In this document: positions 1-15,151 of the stretch, piece after piece
Layout of the letters: every line of letters begins with the position of its first letter
Numbering within the stretch: the first letter of the stretch is position 1
Source: Bombus terrestris
Taxonomy: Eukaryota > Arthropoda > Insecta > Hymenoptera > Apidae
Reading direction: 5' to 3'
Assembly: GCF_910591885.1 (NCBI RefSeq)
Contig: NC_063269.1
Span: 2,294,001-2,358,000, forward strand
DNA: 64,000 nt
Translations under genes and position numbers: made by a program
The notes under the pieces: model-generated
Told to the model about the DNA's origin: nothing
The model's input: the letters and a program-made list of their open reading frames with translations, nothing else
Database searches by the model: none

Positions 1-3000
1 GAAATGTTCGACTAAACTGAGAAAAAGGTCGTCTGAACTGTTTCTGACTCGCTCAAATCAAATAGAAATACGTTGTTAGCGCCGTAGAATGGAATCGAAA
101 AGTTCGATACGAAGGATCCAACTGTTTAGGGAGGCGAGGCTAATTGCCAGAGTCTGAGTATTTCGGGACTCGAAAGTTCTTTGAGTAATTGACTTAGCGA
201 GCCTCCAAAATGAAACTGATTGTCTGACTGGCTTCTTGATTGAGATTGTTCATTGTTTTAAATAGAATCATTGGGCCGAACGAAATGACTGACAGAATCT
301 AACTGCACCTGCAGTCTCCTGATCGAAACCGATAAACTAACCGACGATTGCCTCGAATAGAATGTCTTGGACTATACGAGATCTTCCGACAAATGACAAA
401 TCCTTGTCGTCCTGGGCTTTAGGAGTTAGCTTGCTAAAATTGGCAATCTCTCAAGATTTCCAATTGTTTAGTTTCGTTAAAGACAAGTGACCAATCATCG
501 CTTCCTTCGCACTTTCCTAAAGTGTCTATAGTTCGTGGAACAGTTCTTGTTACTGTTTTACCGTGCCAACTTATCGACGTTTAATCCTTTGAAAACATCG
601 GACTTATCGTACGATTATACAAACGAAAGAAGTAACTTTCTAAAGTATAAATAACGTATCAGCGTTCGTTGTTTTAAATCATCCGTATAAGTAACAAGCA
701 CGAACGGATGCTGTAACCTGTATGGAATTTCTAGAGAGCATGAATTTGGTTTTGAAACGAACGGATCTAGATCATTATCGATTTGGGCGCGGTCTAACGA
801 GATTTAACGCTGAATAAGTTGATTCGTTGCCCGATAAAGCATCGTACGTAGGGACCATTGGTCTAGAAAATCTGTTTCTCGTCGCAGCGGGGCTCCGGTT
901 TTAAAGCCTCGGCTTATTCTGCAACGTGATGATAGGTCCCGAGAAGTGGGCGACAAAGTGCAGGCCAACGACTAAATAGACTTAAGGTTCTTAGTTTATG
1001 AGCTTTAAGCGATATGTCTCTGGATGCTTTTAGGATACATCTAGCCATATATCTTCGGCTTGTATGCAATTTACGATGATTCTACGATTCTTTTTTAATC
1101 TTTTATAATACGAAAAAGACAGAGGAGAAAGAGGCAAGGAAGTTGGTACAGTTGCAAAGAAATTAAATATAAAACGCAAATATCGTCTAATTTTACGTTC
1201 AACGCAACACGCCTTAAAAATTTCGAGACAATTACGACGCTTCTTATCCGCTTCGAAAATGGCCTGTTCGATCACCGTGAACACATCGAACGGTGATTCG
1301 GTTTCTGTGTGATTTCTGTGGCTTGGTTACTGTGGGGTACTGTAGTCGCTATCCTGGGACGGACTTCGTTTTTCGTTTCTTTTACGGTCGGCCGAGACGG
1401 CACGAAACGAACGATGCGCGACACCGGTGTCAGAGCAGCGAAATTGGTTGGACGGTTCGGCAAGAAAACGAGCACCGGCTCCGAGAGAAATAGAAAGAGA
1501 GGAGACGCGTGCATTTTACGATCGCGTGCACAGGCCGGAGATAATTTTCGCGTGTGGAGCGGCGGTTCCGCGGCGGCCACTTCGATATCCGTTACGGCTC
1601 ACCGATTGCATAGTTTGTCTTCCTTATTTTCTCTATTTTTAGTTTGGAAATTTCGTGGTAACAAGGGACCATTCTTTTCCGATTCATTCTGATCGATTGG
1701 ACTACGGAGGAGAGAGGTGGAATTTTTCAACGCACGTGTGTCTATATTTCTGATGGAATAACTTGAGATGTCCGTAGAGAGTCGCGGTCATTGCGACGAG
1801 AAAAAATATCGCCTTGCTTTTATCAGAAAGATACTGAATATTCCGTATGGACTTTAAAAATTGTTAGCTGCAATTTACATTTTCTCAATCGCCACGTAAT
1901 TTCTGAAATTTCCAAGTTGACAAAAATATTCCGTACGTTTAAAGAAAATACAAAAGAATCGTCGATACTTCTTTTACGATAAAGTTTCTCTTAGAACATT
2001 ACGAGCCTTTTTCTTTGCTAAAACGAGAGCGAAAGATTGACATAAAAATCGACGTAAGAAATATACCGATCTACGTTCATCGTACACTAACGAATCGTTA
2101 CTCTTTGATGCAACTACCTCGTCTAATATCCTTTGTTTCATCGTTTCATGAGCGAGCAGCTTCGTAAGTCTCGATGCCTTTTACGAACAAATTGTACGCT
2201 TGGCATCTCGAAATTCGATTTACTTCGTGTACTCGATGCGCGTGAACTATAACGATACAGATTCAAGCTACGCCTCTGTTCGTTTCCTTTCTTCGCATTT
2301 TCCAGAGTCCACGTTTGACAGAGTCTACGAAATGACAAATACGCGATAGATATGTCAACTAAATGAAACGAAAACGATCGGACTAAACATTAGACGAAAT
2401 TTAATCGTCGTTTTAATTGGCTTTCCTCGATGCTCGGCGTCGAGGTGCGTTCTTCCACGGTCCTGTTTTAATCAGAAATGGACACTTTCTATGCAAATCG
2501 ATGCCAGGCTAAGGAGCTTCTCCGCCCGTAGTTCTCGCTCGCTCAGCCTCTTGTTCGACACGGGCATCTTAATGCGTCCGTCCGTCTCGCGACGAGCAAA
2601 TATTTCGATGCCGCGTAGTCTCACGGTAACGAGGTGCAACGACGATTTAGCATCTCGGGTCAAGCACTATGCAAATTGCGCGTAAATAACATCAAGTGTA
2701 TCTTCGACTCTTCGTTTTCCACCTAAATCGAAACGTATTGTAATGCGCAAATACGATGCTTTACATACGACGTTTAAAAATAAAATTATGCGCGTCAACA
2801 TGACCAGATTCTTCCAAATTTTCTTCTCAATTCTTCTACGATTTATTCCATTGCTTTCTTAATATCGACATTCCGGTCGAAGCATTTGATCGATTTTCAA
2901 AAAATTACTTATCCACGTGAATCCTTATTTCCACGTTATTTGCCTAAATGCAAATGGGATATTTGTGCGTACAATTATTTAATGGGTTTGTCACTGTGAT

Positions 3001-6000
3001 TTTGTAAATCCATCGTAATCGATACATCGGGTCTTATAAACGAGGTTCAGTCGAATCATTCTTCCGTTCTCAACGAAGAGATTATTTATCTTTAGCCCCT
3101 GTCTTCTGAATATTGGTACAAGATAAGTAAAGAGTTGATTCATCCTTTGCCGATCTCACAAACTAATCGCATTAAAGCCAACTGAAAGTTCCCAGGGTTC
3201 CTTCTCTTTGCCACGTTGCCGTGAATCGTCTGCGATTTTCGCGAAATCCGTTGACACACAGTGTTTCCATGAATTTACGCGCGCACAGCTTCAATTCATA
3301 CGTTCGTTCTAGGCGTTACATCGTGTTTAAACTCGCGTAAATTTGTTCGAAATTTCACGGAATTTGCGTTCCGGATCGTATCACACATGATTTTTTATTC
3401 GTTTTAACCTTTTACGTCGACATCGTTGCATCGATCCCATTGCAGGATTCGGTAAAATCGCGTCCGAAACGATCTGTAAACGAATATCGAAATTACAAGC
3501 GTCGAAAAGGACACGAAATTCGCCTTCATTTTTCTTGGTTACCGTGCATTTCAATCCACGCCCCGAAATCGATCGCAATTTGCAAACAATTTGCACGAAT
3601 CGCCGGGTAATTTCGGCCAGCTCCGCGGCAAAGTGGTTAGATCGATCAATCATACAACGTGGGAAGGGAAAAAGGAACCAGCTGCCAATTTTCCACGTAA
3701 AAGAGACGGCGCTCGCTGTCCGCGAAATAAAGTCCGTCCACGAGTGTTCGAATCGTTTCGATTAATAACAATTAAAACAGCTATACGCCGTACGGAACTT
3801 TAGCCGCTCTCTTTATTTTCTAATTAATTTTTCAAATTTATTTATAGATAAATATCGCTTACCCATCGACTTTCTTTCGTTTAAGCGAAACGATGCTTTT
3901 TATAGACGTTCCATTCGTTTCACGCGGATACGAATCTTTGTGGTATAATTCAGTTCCAAAAATCGATAGTTAAACTTCGTTATACACGGCTTATCGTGTG
4001 CAAAGCCGAGGATTACAGCGGTGTAAATCGGATTCCTATTTTACGTGAAATAGCTCGTTTTGCGTTTATTATTGTAAAAATTTCATTTCATTTCTCCAAG
4101 TTGTGAAAACTTATCGCGACAGAGGATATCGATATTACGACGTAATTAATTACGAAACTTTTACGACGTTTGATAGAAAGATTCTCTGAAGAATTGAGAT
4201 ACAAATTTTCAAAGTTTCGACTTACGGTACTATGATATTCAGCTCGCTATATGAAGGTATAAGGAAATAATACGAACGTGAAATCTCTTAACTCTTTTCT
4301 CAGTAGAATTAATCAAGAACACTTCGTTCGGCATCAAACTTTCCAAGATAAAAATTCCTCGATTGCCCAACTTTACCGAACGTCGTTATCATAGGAACTA
4401 ACGTCGTACAATTAGACGTGCGTGAGTTTAAAATTTAACTTTACGTTATCTTCGCTGAAACAGTAACCTCGCGTCTACGTGTAAAGTTTTAATTTCTTCG
4501 CAAGCATTGTTCGAGCCGCGTCTCCGTCCTTTATCGTCGTGGATCTCGCATTTTATTCGCTCGACGAGTTCTCTCCGGCTTGCGTTCAGCGATCCTTGCG
4601 GACCTCGCATCCTTGTAACGCGGCGACTATAATAAGGTTCGCGTAATGAGTTTCGTCGCGCGCGCGCTTCGTGTTTGCTTAATGAAATTCCGCTGCGAAC
4701 GCCGCCGGAAGTTCGACGCGTTTCAAACCACGGACACCGACGTGACGCGTAACTCGAGCACCGATCGAACTTGTTTACACGCTGTTTACACGATCGTTTA
4801 GCCTTTCAATTGTTCCTTCTCGCACGGTTTCCAAATTAGCGGTGTTCTACCTGTTCGGTCTTTGAATCGCTCTATTATCCACGTGGTTTGACCAAGATAA
4901 TGGATTATTATATCGGTTTACACACGTTGAATTTCCTCCTTCTTTCGATATATCGCGATGTAATTTCGTTACTTCATCCGGACGATGGTAATTCTTTTCT
5001 TCGACATTTTTTATATTTAATAATTTACTCCAACGGTGTGGATTATAAAAGAAGAAATTATCGTTTGCACAAAGAGTTAAGATAAATGATACTTCGTGTT
5101 AATATATTACCTGGATTCTCGCGTAGAAGCATTGAACTAATATCATTAGCGAAACCTTACAAGTTACAAATCTCAGTGTTAAAAAATTGTCTCGAGCGAG
5201 TATTTTATAAATGATCGATTGTCGTAGTCGAAAATTTAGTTCGATTCGATATATTTGAATAATTCTAAATACTCTGCTTTCTCTAAATTGCTTTTCCTAT
5301 TACAGTTTCGTTCGGCATTTTACAGAAACCGAACAATCGTGTTACAATCGCTCGTCCTTGTGTTCTACGCGCACCATTGTTTCGACTAAAATTGGCCATG
5401 GCTCTCGCGACAAATAGTTCGAGAGCTCATTACCTTTATCCAGATCCCTTTTTCCACGGACCAGATGAGAATTACGTTCGCTTGTAAATCCCGGTTAAGC
5501 TCCGCAAAGGAAAATCGGACAGGCTAAGCGGCGTCCCCGTTTAAACCGTGTCATTGTTGAAACGTTGAAATCGTCGGTTAACGGATGGACACGAGGGCTC
5601 TCGCATTCGGTGACGGTCAACGAGAGTCGCGGATCTTGCCTGTATCATCTAGCTGCGATGGAGATCCCGTTAATGAGATTCGGATTCCATTTTCGACGCG
5701 AAACCTGCCTCCCTCCTGTTCTCTTTGTCTTTGACGGCGAGCGCGCTCTCCACGTTCCCAAGTTATCGTGGCAACATCCATTTTTCTCGCCTTCTGCCGT
5801 CATACATTACCGCCGAACTTCCGACTCTCGAAACTTTCGAACAACTTTCGTTCGAGCGTTCTCCGTGTTTTATCATTCGTTCCCGCCTCTTGCCGCCGCC
5901 TGAATTACTTCTCGTACCATTGCCGAGCGTAATCTCCGTCGATTTATCGCACGTACCCGCGATACATTGTAATATTCACGGCCGGTAGCTCCTGCTGGCT

Positions 6001-9000
6001 ATAAGGCTGGTAGGAAAAATCGTCGAATCATGGATCTTCGAGAGTTAATTTGTAGGATTTTGAAAAGCCACGTCCCTTTAGGGGCAAACTACGCTTTTTC
6101 TCTTTCAAAGTCCTCGTTCTGCTTCGTTGCGAAACTTTGCGATTCTTTTACGTTTTATATACTTTTACTTTCGAAGTAAAACATTTCCTTGTGAAATTGT
6201 CGATGTTGTTTCGTCGCTTGACTTTCGAATAAATTTTACGCCCCAGGGTATTCGCACAGGATTCATGGAGTCGAGTAAGTGGAGCATACTTAAACGAGTA
6301 AATAAGGATACATATTCGCAACTATAAATATACCGTTTATAGCTAATTTTACCAACTATAACGACCCAGATACGATTCTCCGAAGGTTTTAAGCGCACAA
6401 TAAACGTGCTTGTTTCGTGCGACCAAAGTACCTTCGTATGCACGCTACGAATTGCTTTTTATTCGCTATCGATAGCTAACGTAAGTATTTATCTGATCTC
6501 CGATCGCGTATCATTCGCAACTTTATCGCTTAGGTAATTCGTCCTAACGCATATACATAGTCGCGTGCATACACAAGAGTTTATAGCCGCTGCATATGTA
6601 GAATATTTTTTAATGTACAGGAAAACTCTGGTTGAACGAAGGCGCTTCCGTTTTTTAGTCGAATATTACAGCGGAACAGGCAAAACACGAGTTAAAATTA
6701 AAAAGAATTGGATACTCCCTAGTCAGTTGCCATGTACGAAACGTATCCACGAACTTCATCGCTTAAACACATCCCGCATTTAAGCCGGTGCCCGGATGTA
6801 CGCGCTTGGCGTTAAATTTTCATGCAGAGAGGAGCGCAAATGGCCTCGCGAACGAGCATCCCAAACTCTGAGGTGCTTTGCGGCAACAGATACACACATT
6901 GGGGCCGTTAGCGTCTTTATTACTCGCTTTCTGGGGTCAGATACGAAAGAAAGGACTGTGTTACGAACAACGGGAGGGTAAGCGATTGTGCCATTGTGAC
7001 GTTCGTACGTTTTGCGATGGCCAAACTTTGTTAGGTAGGTTTTCAGCTAGGAATGCCCACTGGCGAACGAATTACCTCGAACGTATTGTTCTTTTATGCG
7101 CGTTTAGGACATCCGTCTGTTTCGAGTTTTCCTCTCTTTTCTTCTTTTTTCGTTTCGTCGTTTCCCATTCGACGATTTTCTGCGATTCGAGATTAGATCG
7201 GGAACCGACGAGAGAAAAACTCGTCTGTCAGCTAGTAATGGAAGAGAAAAATCTCGCGATACAGCCGCCGTGGCGTTCGAATCGTCGAGTTTATCGGAAA
7301 TTCCATTTCGCTACGTGTAAAGTTTCATTTCGTGGCTCGGTGCGGTTTGTTCGTCTCTTCGCGTGGCTCGTTCGATTCTGTTACACCGTCGCGATGGTAC
7401 CAGACATTTAAAGTTGGCAGAATATCATCGAGTTTATTCGATTAGGAATGCCATTCGTTAAAGAAACATTTCTCTTCCAGCTCGATCGAATTTTTTTTCT
7501 CTTCGAATTAACGCGTAAATCGAATAATTTCATCTACCAAACAGTCAAAGCAGCAGGTACGAATGAAAAGTAAAGATGAATCTAGCCATTGCGACACGTA
7601 TTTTACGAATCCTGCTTGATGATTCAAGCAATCCTCCGAGGCGTGCATCCTTCCTCCAGGTCCGACCGTTCTTGCGAGTTTAATTGAAGTTCTTTCCGCG
7701 AGGCAGCGCGAACAAAGTTTTCCGCCGAGCGTTAGAATTTTAACAAGTGAACTTCTTCAATTTCTCGATCCTCAGCGGCACGGAGGGGCACTCGAACACT
7801 CGGTTGGCTCGTAGCCGCTGTTTACCGACACTCAAACCCAACGAGATACTTGGGTGCACGTAGCAGAATGGAGAAATGACGTCGCGGAACGAAAAACCCG
7901 AGATGCGTCCTCTACACTGTGCTTCTTTCCTAGCCCGCGTCCTCTCTGATTCGCGTGGATGACTCTCCTTATTTGCTCGGACATCCGGATACCGAGCAGC
8001 TTTAAATCCGAGTCCAAGGGAACAACAGAGCGTGCAACTTTCGACTAACTTCATCCATGACCATGTTCCAACATAATCCACTTGGCAAGGGTCCCTGGAA
8101 ATCTTTCGAAGAGACTGCTTAACGAAGTTGGGGTCAAGTTTGAACTTAGCTCGAGCAGCATAGCTTCCGATTGATCGGCTGTTCTATCATCGGACCCTTT
8201 GCCGTTGCGATTTCTATGTCGTGCGTTGGGCTAAGTGCAAGTCGAGTATCTCGTTCCTTCATGTTAGCTGCTGTTACTCGTTGAACAACGTTATCCTGCT
8301 CCTTTGCGATCGTCAGGGGGAAATAATTTAATACGGTAGTGGAATCGGAATATCTGAAATTGTGGAATGTTTCAATTCCGAAATGTCGAAATTCTGCATT
8401 TGCCATTAATCCTACGCTCGTAAAATTATGTATACACATTTGTTATTTCCGATAGCTTGCAAAATTTGGTGATTAAATTCAACGCATTGCTATTTATTAT
8501 TCAGCCATTACTCTACAAGTACATTGCTCTAAAAGTCGAGAATAGTCGTCAATATGCTGTACCAAAAATTACGTTAGAATTACGTTGGGATTCTTTTTTT
8601 CCCGGAAGTATTAGCGAAAACGTTAGCCATCCTTTCGGCATTGTCTAAGTGTTCGCATAATGGTAACGTTTCTCATCTGGCAGCAAGAGCCTAATAAGGC
8701 TTGGAATATATTTTATCGGGGCAGTTAAACTATCCCGGATAATTGTGACCACATTTGGCCAGTGTTGGCCGTCGGCGATGGTCCGGGATCGTAGCGCGTG
8801 GTCAGGCAAGAGCGGACAATTTCGTCGGCGAACTTGGCTTATCCACCTTTTACCCAGCGGTATTACAATTTTACAATTAAATTCCGCGCGTATGCAGGTT
8901 GTTTGATAAACGGTTCATCGGGCAGCGAGCCGACGAACTCTCTTCGTTTCTGTGGACGAGATAACGCGCTCAGACGGGATTTTGCTCGACTTCAATTTTC

Positions 9001-12000
9001 ATTTCGCCAAAGTAACCGACGATTCCCTCTTCGTCCCTCCCCATCTAGTTTCTCGTCTTTTCTCTTCGTCCTACTCTTCTTCGCTTTATCCAACCGTTTA
9101 CCGCGTTCCTCTCTCTTCGTCTGGTCTTTGTATTTCATCGATTTCAATCGGAATGCTTCTTCGTTCGCTTTACCAGGGTGCTAGTCCGCCAATTTGAATA
9201 TATTAGGCGATTCATCTGAATTTAATAGAGGTGCATTAGACACCTAGGTAATAAAAGGCACGCGAGCGAGAGTCTCACGAGTGCCGGCTACACGACCAGC
9301 TTCTTACGGGTCGTATCGACCCATATCTTCTGGGTCGTCAACATGGTTTTCCTATATCCATGATTACATTCCGGTGTTCGTATATCTTCGCGCTAAACCT
9401 CTGTTATTTGCCAAACGAAGCATTTGCCACGAATCAGATGAATATTTGAATCGTATTTATTAAGAGAGAAAGAACGATTATACGTTTGCTATTAAAAATA
9501 TTTGTACGTATCCTTATATTCCAATGTAGTGGATTTTATATGCTTCCATATTTTATTTCTAAGCAAATACAATAGCGTAGAAAATATTTTCTGTAATAGC
9601 TGTATGGCTATGAATTTATAGTATGTTTGGAAAAGTAGTTCGATTTTGATCGATTCCGAGTTAGTTTTTGTCAGCTAGTTCGAAAAATCTGTTAGGAAAC
9701 GAGGTCATCTCCTTATCGCAGCAACTCTTTCGAATATTATTGTAGATTTTGGTCAGTGATTTATCGAAATGTAGGAAAGTTTGTTGGAATTTCGTATGGA
9801 ATTTTCGATGGGATACACGAGCAGAATTCGATCGCGTAAACGCATTACCATCGTCGTAGTTTATACATACAGAGTTCGCACGTACATTGGTTCGTTGACT
9901 ACTCTGTTAGCCTGCCGGGAATATCAGGATCGTCAGTTATGGTCACGCACGGCTCCAGAGAATATGAGGTGGTCGACGATTCGATTGACACACGCCGCTG
10001 CGCTCGTTGTACATGGATTAAACGCGGTTGATAATGTATACCTGTAATTTAGGTTCGTACGGTGGTTGTGCGAACGTCTTTATTACTGTTTCTATGCAAC
10101 GTGATAATTTATTATGTGTACGCACCTAGAATTACCATACGCGATAACTTTCAGTTGGTTTAATCACAGACCAGTTGAAAGATAAACCTAACTTGCGATG
10201 GAATTTTGCACCGTATGTATAAAACGTATCGAGGCTCCAGTAATTTTATTATCCTAGTGTCTCTTATAACGTTATCGATTCAACGTAGGATGATATTATA
10301 GCCTGTATAGTTATAGTAGATTTGCGAAATTAATTAATCGAAATAGTTGTGCGTGAATTTAATGAAATTCGCGAGGAGTTTAAATAATAATGCCATATCG
10401 TATTATAATTTAATGTGTTTATCGAACATAATAGAGCAAAATGGGTAATAAATTATGGAAAGTTTGCCAGGCTATATGCTTTACTTATAGTTGTTTAAGG
10501 CTACTTAAAAGCAACGTGAAACACCAGCTCGCTTTATTATTATTTTTATTTATTAAAAGACTGGTTATTTAGTATTAAAGTTAACACTGATACACACACA
10601 CACAGTTTCTAACATATAATTTTATATAAACGCATTCATTACCAATAACAATTCGCAATTATTTCAATTGTCATAAAATTATAAAATATATTCATGCGAT
10701 AATTAGAAAAACGAACAATCTCTGCGTTAACGATGCTGAAATTTCAAAGTCGCATTCGTGATGAGGATGACTGGCAGTTCAGCGACGCGATAGGTTCGTC
10801 CCTAGGTTGAAGAGTGTACGTGCCATCTTTAATGTCCCATCGAACACTTGTCACGCTTGTGACACGAGTTGAAAAGGGTAGGGCACGCGGGGTCTGAGTC
10901 GTAGGGGTCGATGAGAGCGAATTGCTCTTGTAATAAGTCATCGAGCGCAGCCACTAGAAGACAACCTCCTCGTCTTTTGCACGGTATCCCTTCAGAGACT
11001 CCGCGAGTGGAAGGGATGATAGATCAAGCCACTTTACTTCCGGTCCCGGGATCCGAGGCTCACGTAGCCACCCAGTCGGTGCTCTTTCCTCTTCACTTAG
11101 AAACATTAGTCTAGCATGCGTGGTTTGTCGGATTATATCAGTCTGCGAGACTAGCATATGCTTCCGGTTACGTGCGAATGCACTCTGATCGTAATTCTTC
11201 GTTCTCTGTCCGCCAGAAAATTAGCCACGATGATGTATCGATGCGAACGAAGTACGGTGATCGATCGGGTTTTCGTTTGGTTCTATAGGGTGGTTGAAGA
11301 TTATGGAACGTTAAAAGTATGCGATATGGATATATAAATATTAAAGAATAAAATTTAATTGTATGTTGAATTCCGCGATGCTACGTCTACAGCAGCCCGC
11401 GAATGATTCTTTTAATTGGGAAATATAACAAAGGATAGATGATGCGACGGGGAATATAATTGAGTTACGACGAAGATATAACAATTCTTTTAATACAATT
11501 AACGTATAATAATTTTTTTAATTAGAAACGATTGAAGTTTTATTTGAAAATATTTGTAAATATCGTTTGGCACGTATTCGTCGGATTAATCGCAATTTCT
11601 ACGATATTAATGGTTCCGTTTGTAATGGAAATATTCCACGAAATATTTCATACGCATAGCTAAAAGTTTCTGCGAAATTGTTTTCATTTCAATATGTATT
11701 TTTTTAGTTTTCAACGATATATAGATCTCTATATCATTCTAAATTGTGCTACTGTCTGGAAACAGCGGCTAGGTTGTAACAGCGAGGATCCGCTAAACTA
11801 CGAATTGCCTCGAGTGCTTACGCGTTTGTCTCTCCTCGTGCATTGTAACAGGCAACTGGATTTGCTGTTTTCGAATATTATTACGCGTGTTCTAGATTAC
11901 GATGTCTTCCATTCTCTGCCGTACAAAGCGGTGTTTTTCAACATATTCGTTAAAATTCTGTTTAAAAACCAACGATACCGTTCTTTTACAAATTACTCGC

Positions 12001-13613
12001 GATAATCCCAGCAGCGGTGGTAATAAAAATATTACGGAAAAACATTAGAGAATATTAACAGAGAGCGTATACCACGAGACAGATTCGTTCCAGTCGTCTT
12101 TCGTAAGCATGTTAGCTTAACCACTTTAATCCTACGATATTTAGAGAGTGCGACGCTCTCAATCACGTTGTTTTCGTTTTAGCCTCGGTCCTGTTTGCCG
12201 GCACCCTGTCGCGAAACATCCTGTACATGCGTTGCATCATCAAAGGTACACTATAGAACCCCATTCTGCAGAGCTGTCCACGCGTGGTAATTCTGTTGTT
12301 ACGGATGTTGAAACGCTGCCAATGCTTGCACCCCGCTTTTCCAGCTGCGCGTTCTTTCCCGCTAAGCTGCACCAGCTTGGACAGTTTCCAGCTGATTCCT
12401 CGTGTCTGGCGCGAATTTCAACGTGGATTTTAGCCTTGCTGAGAAGTGCTTCTTGATGCTCGACGAGCACGTGCCAGCGGCCGACTTCCTCGCGTTCGAT
12501 TAACGAGCCTCTACACGATCGTCCGCTCTCGAATTCGAGAGTGCATCGTGTTTAACGTTCTCGTGTCAGAACGTTTAACCCTCTCGAGAACGATCAACGA
12601 TCGATTATACGATTCCGTGATTCTTACGTTTATTTAAAATCTCCTTTGTTTCGTTCGACGAGCATTGAAATTGTCGTGGTAGCAGCGAATCGAAAGGATC
12701 GATTAATTGGAACGATTGTTCGAAAGCTTGGATAGGTTTATTTATTCATGCAGCCCTTGTTACGAACGTCATCGAATAGAATATAAGTTTAATTCCGTGT
12801 TCGACCTGGCTTTTTCGAATTGTTCTTGCAAAAGGATACTGATTGGTTATGATAACCGAGCAACGAGCTCCGGAGCTCCGCGTACTTTATCTTCGCTCTA
12901 TTATTGGACTTTTGATTTACGTAAAAGGAGGAACCGTATGAAATGAATTTCTAACGAGACACAGATTGAATTTATTCCGTTTGTTAGCGGCAGCTTGTCT
13001 TCATAATCTATGTATGTTGTTTTAACAAGTTAATCCGCCGGCGCCCTTTTCGTTTCACGATGAATCGAATCGATCGTATCTTACAAGGCGAGTATTTCAC
13101 TCTGCTGCGCTAATACTAAACACATAAATCATCACCTGTCGTGAAAAGCATTGGCTATCTGTGTCAACCATCTACATCAAAGACAGCCCCGCGTTTCAGC
13201 TCAATCTCCGACGATCCCCGTTCCTCAACAATTATTCTCTCCTCTATTTCGCTATAACTTTCCATCAGGTCACTGCTATATAACGAAACCAATTTTCCTA
13301 CGTATATTCAACGTCCTACTAATTTTGTTTTTATCTTAAGATTAACTTTATAGATCTCGATAGAGTATAAACTTGCGATAAAAGAGTTTCTTAAGGTAAC
13401 GAGATTTTGAGTCGCTTCCCTTAAAATTCTTGCCTTTCACGAAACACGCGGCAATCTCGAGCTTTTCAACGACAGTGTGTATCACGCTTGACCGTTTTGA
13501 TACAGCGACACACGAGAAGGTAGATACAAATTGTCGAAGAAATAGGAACAAAGGCGAAGATAGTGGCACACAGATCGTATGAAAACGGCACGTCCGTCCG
13601 ATTATTGTTGCAG
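1..13613 (+). other. Dys: 5' part of a long dystrophin intron (equivalent of human DMD intron 52)
   Basis: No exon of the upstream spectrin repeats could be recognised here, although the next exon at 13614 begins with two bases of a split codon and therefore needs an upstream exon ending after the first codon base. I looked for the insect equivalent of human exon 52 (an LEQRRPQ-like helix) in the open frames and did not see it, so the intron probably spans the whole stretch and starts before the window. It holds only scattered short ORFs with no family resemblance and an (AC)n microsatellite near 10.6 kb. Small non-coding or alternative exons could be missed by eye. Confidence 0.7.
10591..10604. 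repeat. (AC)n microsatellite
   Basis: About seven AC dinucleotides in AT-rich intronic sequence. A simple slippage repeat with no sign of function. Confidence 0.9.
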
Positions 13614-13825
13614 TTACGAAGCTGAGGGAGCACTGGGACGAAATGAACTCGAAAATGATGCAGAGGAAGACGGAGTTGGACGCGATGCTCGGGGACAGTC
13701 AGCGATACGAGGCCAAAAGGAACGAGGTGGAGGTCTGGTTGGCGCGAATGGAAACTCGGCTGGAGAAAATGCGGGCCGTCGGGCACACTGCCGATGTTCT
13801 CGAGGCACAGCTCCGGGAACAAAAG
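13614..13825 (+). CDS. Dys: Dystrophin internal exon, rod domain (equivalent of human DMD exon 53)
   Basis: Dystrophin links the actin cytoskeleton under the plasma membrane to the dystroglycan complex; this exon codes part of its spectrin-repeat rod. The acceptor is ATTGTTGCAG before TTACGAAG and the donor is AAAAG before GTACGC. The exon starts with two bases of a split codon, then 70 codons, ending in phase 0. The protein runs from TKLREHWDEM through MLGDSQRYEAKRNEVEVWLA to VLEAQLREQK. It covers the last helix of one spectrin repeat and, with the VWLARMET tryptophan, the first helix of the next. It aligns without gaps to human IQNQWDEV ... NEMLKDSTQWLEAKEEAEQV ... DAIQKKITETK. The length of 212 nt and both phases equal human DMD exon 53. 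An ATG lies inside (13643), but the open frame continues upstream to the acceptor, so it is an internal exon and not a start. Confidence 0.97.
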
Positions 13826-15151
13826 GTACGCTGGCATTTTTCTCCCTTTCTTAACCGAGCTGCATTAACCCGCGCGCGGACAACCGACCTCTCGGGGTCG
13901 TTCTCTTTATCTCCTCTTTATCTCTCTCGTGTCAATGGCCGTGCAACAGACAGAAGGCAACCGGTTCTCCCGTTTGATCGCAGCAATTTGCGTTGATTGC
14001 GATTAGGAGACTGAATGAACGATCATCTGGGAATTCCGTGTTATTGGCAGCGGTAAATGGTCTCGGTGCGTGCTTTAAATCGCGGAGTGTTGATTGATAA
14101 TTACGACGATCGATTTTGGTCGCGTTCTAATTTTGCATAATTATATCGAATAACCTAGAATTCAGAGATATTTCCTCGCACTGTGAAAATCGCTTCTCCG
14201 CAGGATATATCAATTGTATTATAGCTTGTATTGGTAAAAGACACATCTCTTGGGTGCAGCACCTAATCGCGTTAAGTGTTCACAGGTCGATATTTTATCT
14301 AGTCAGTTATCAAGGAAGATACAGTTGTAATTAACGTAACTACGTGTCTTTCGATTAAATTAAATACAAGTGAAGTACATATTATACGCGATGTCACGTT
14401 TGTTAACGACAGTAGCTCGTGTCACGAAGTCAATTAAAAAAAGATTAAACTGTAGATATCGAGGAAGGAAAGTCGCAGATAGTGGAAACGTGGCGCTACT
14501 CTAACTATTCCTGTAACGTAACGATAATTTCGTGGATTTTAACGCGTTGCGCTATAGAGGTTGAAAGAATCGTTGATACATTAGGGTCGAGTGGCGAGCG
14601 TTTCAGACTTGGCAAGTGTTTGAACTTGAACTCGATTTTCATTGAAACGCTCGCGCAAATAAAGGAGCAACGTAGCAATCTCGAGAGCAGCGGTGCATTT
14701 GAAGTTGTAATAAGAGAAAGGAAACAAGAAGTCACGGAGAACGAGCGTTCCTTAAAACAATACGCATGACGTTAGCGCGAAATGTTCCTCGTATTCTACC
14801 AGTTTATTCCATTTTACCAGATCTCTGGCCCCGAGCTTGCCATTCTCAGTATGCACCTATCCAACCGTAAGTACGCTCACCAGCTTCCAGATAGACCGGT
14901 GATACAAGGCTACTCTGCTATACGCGGCTACTTGCTCGAGTTTTAACATCCCGTACACCGACCGCTCTTACCTGTCGCTTAGAAAACAATAAAAAAGAAG
15001 AAAAGTTCTCAGATATTAAATTTCATCCGCCATCAAGACAGTTGGTACTAATCTCATAATCTAATTATGTACCATCAGAAAATTACGCAAATGATCGAAT
15101 AAAGTTACCCGGATAATCTAACCGGCTTGCATTTTCTACGATTGCTCCAAT

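Noticed and set aside
14482..14769. 95-codon plus-strand ORF with a coiled-coil-like end inside the intron between the first two dystrophin exons
   Set aside because: No acceptor or donor in the right phase, the flanking exons already join in frame exactly as in human DMD, and no family resemblance.
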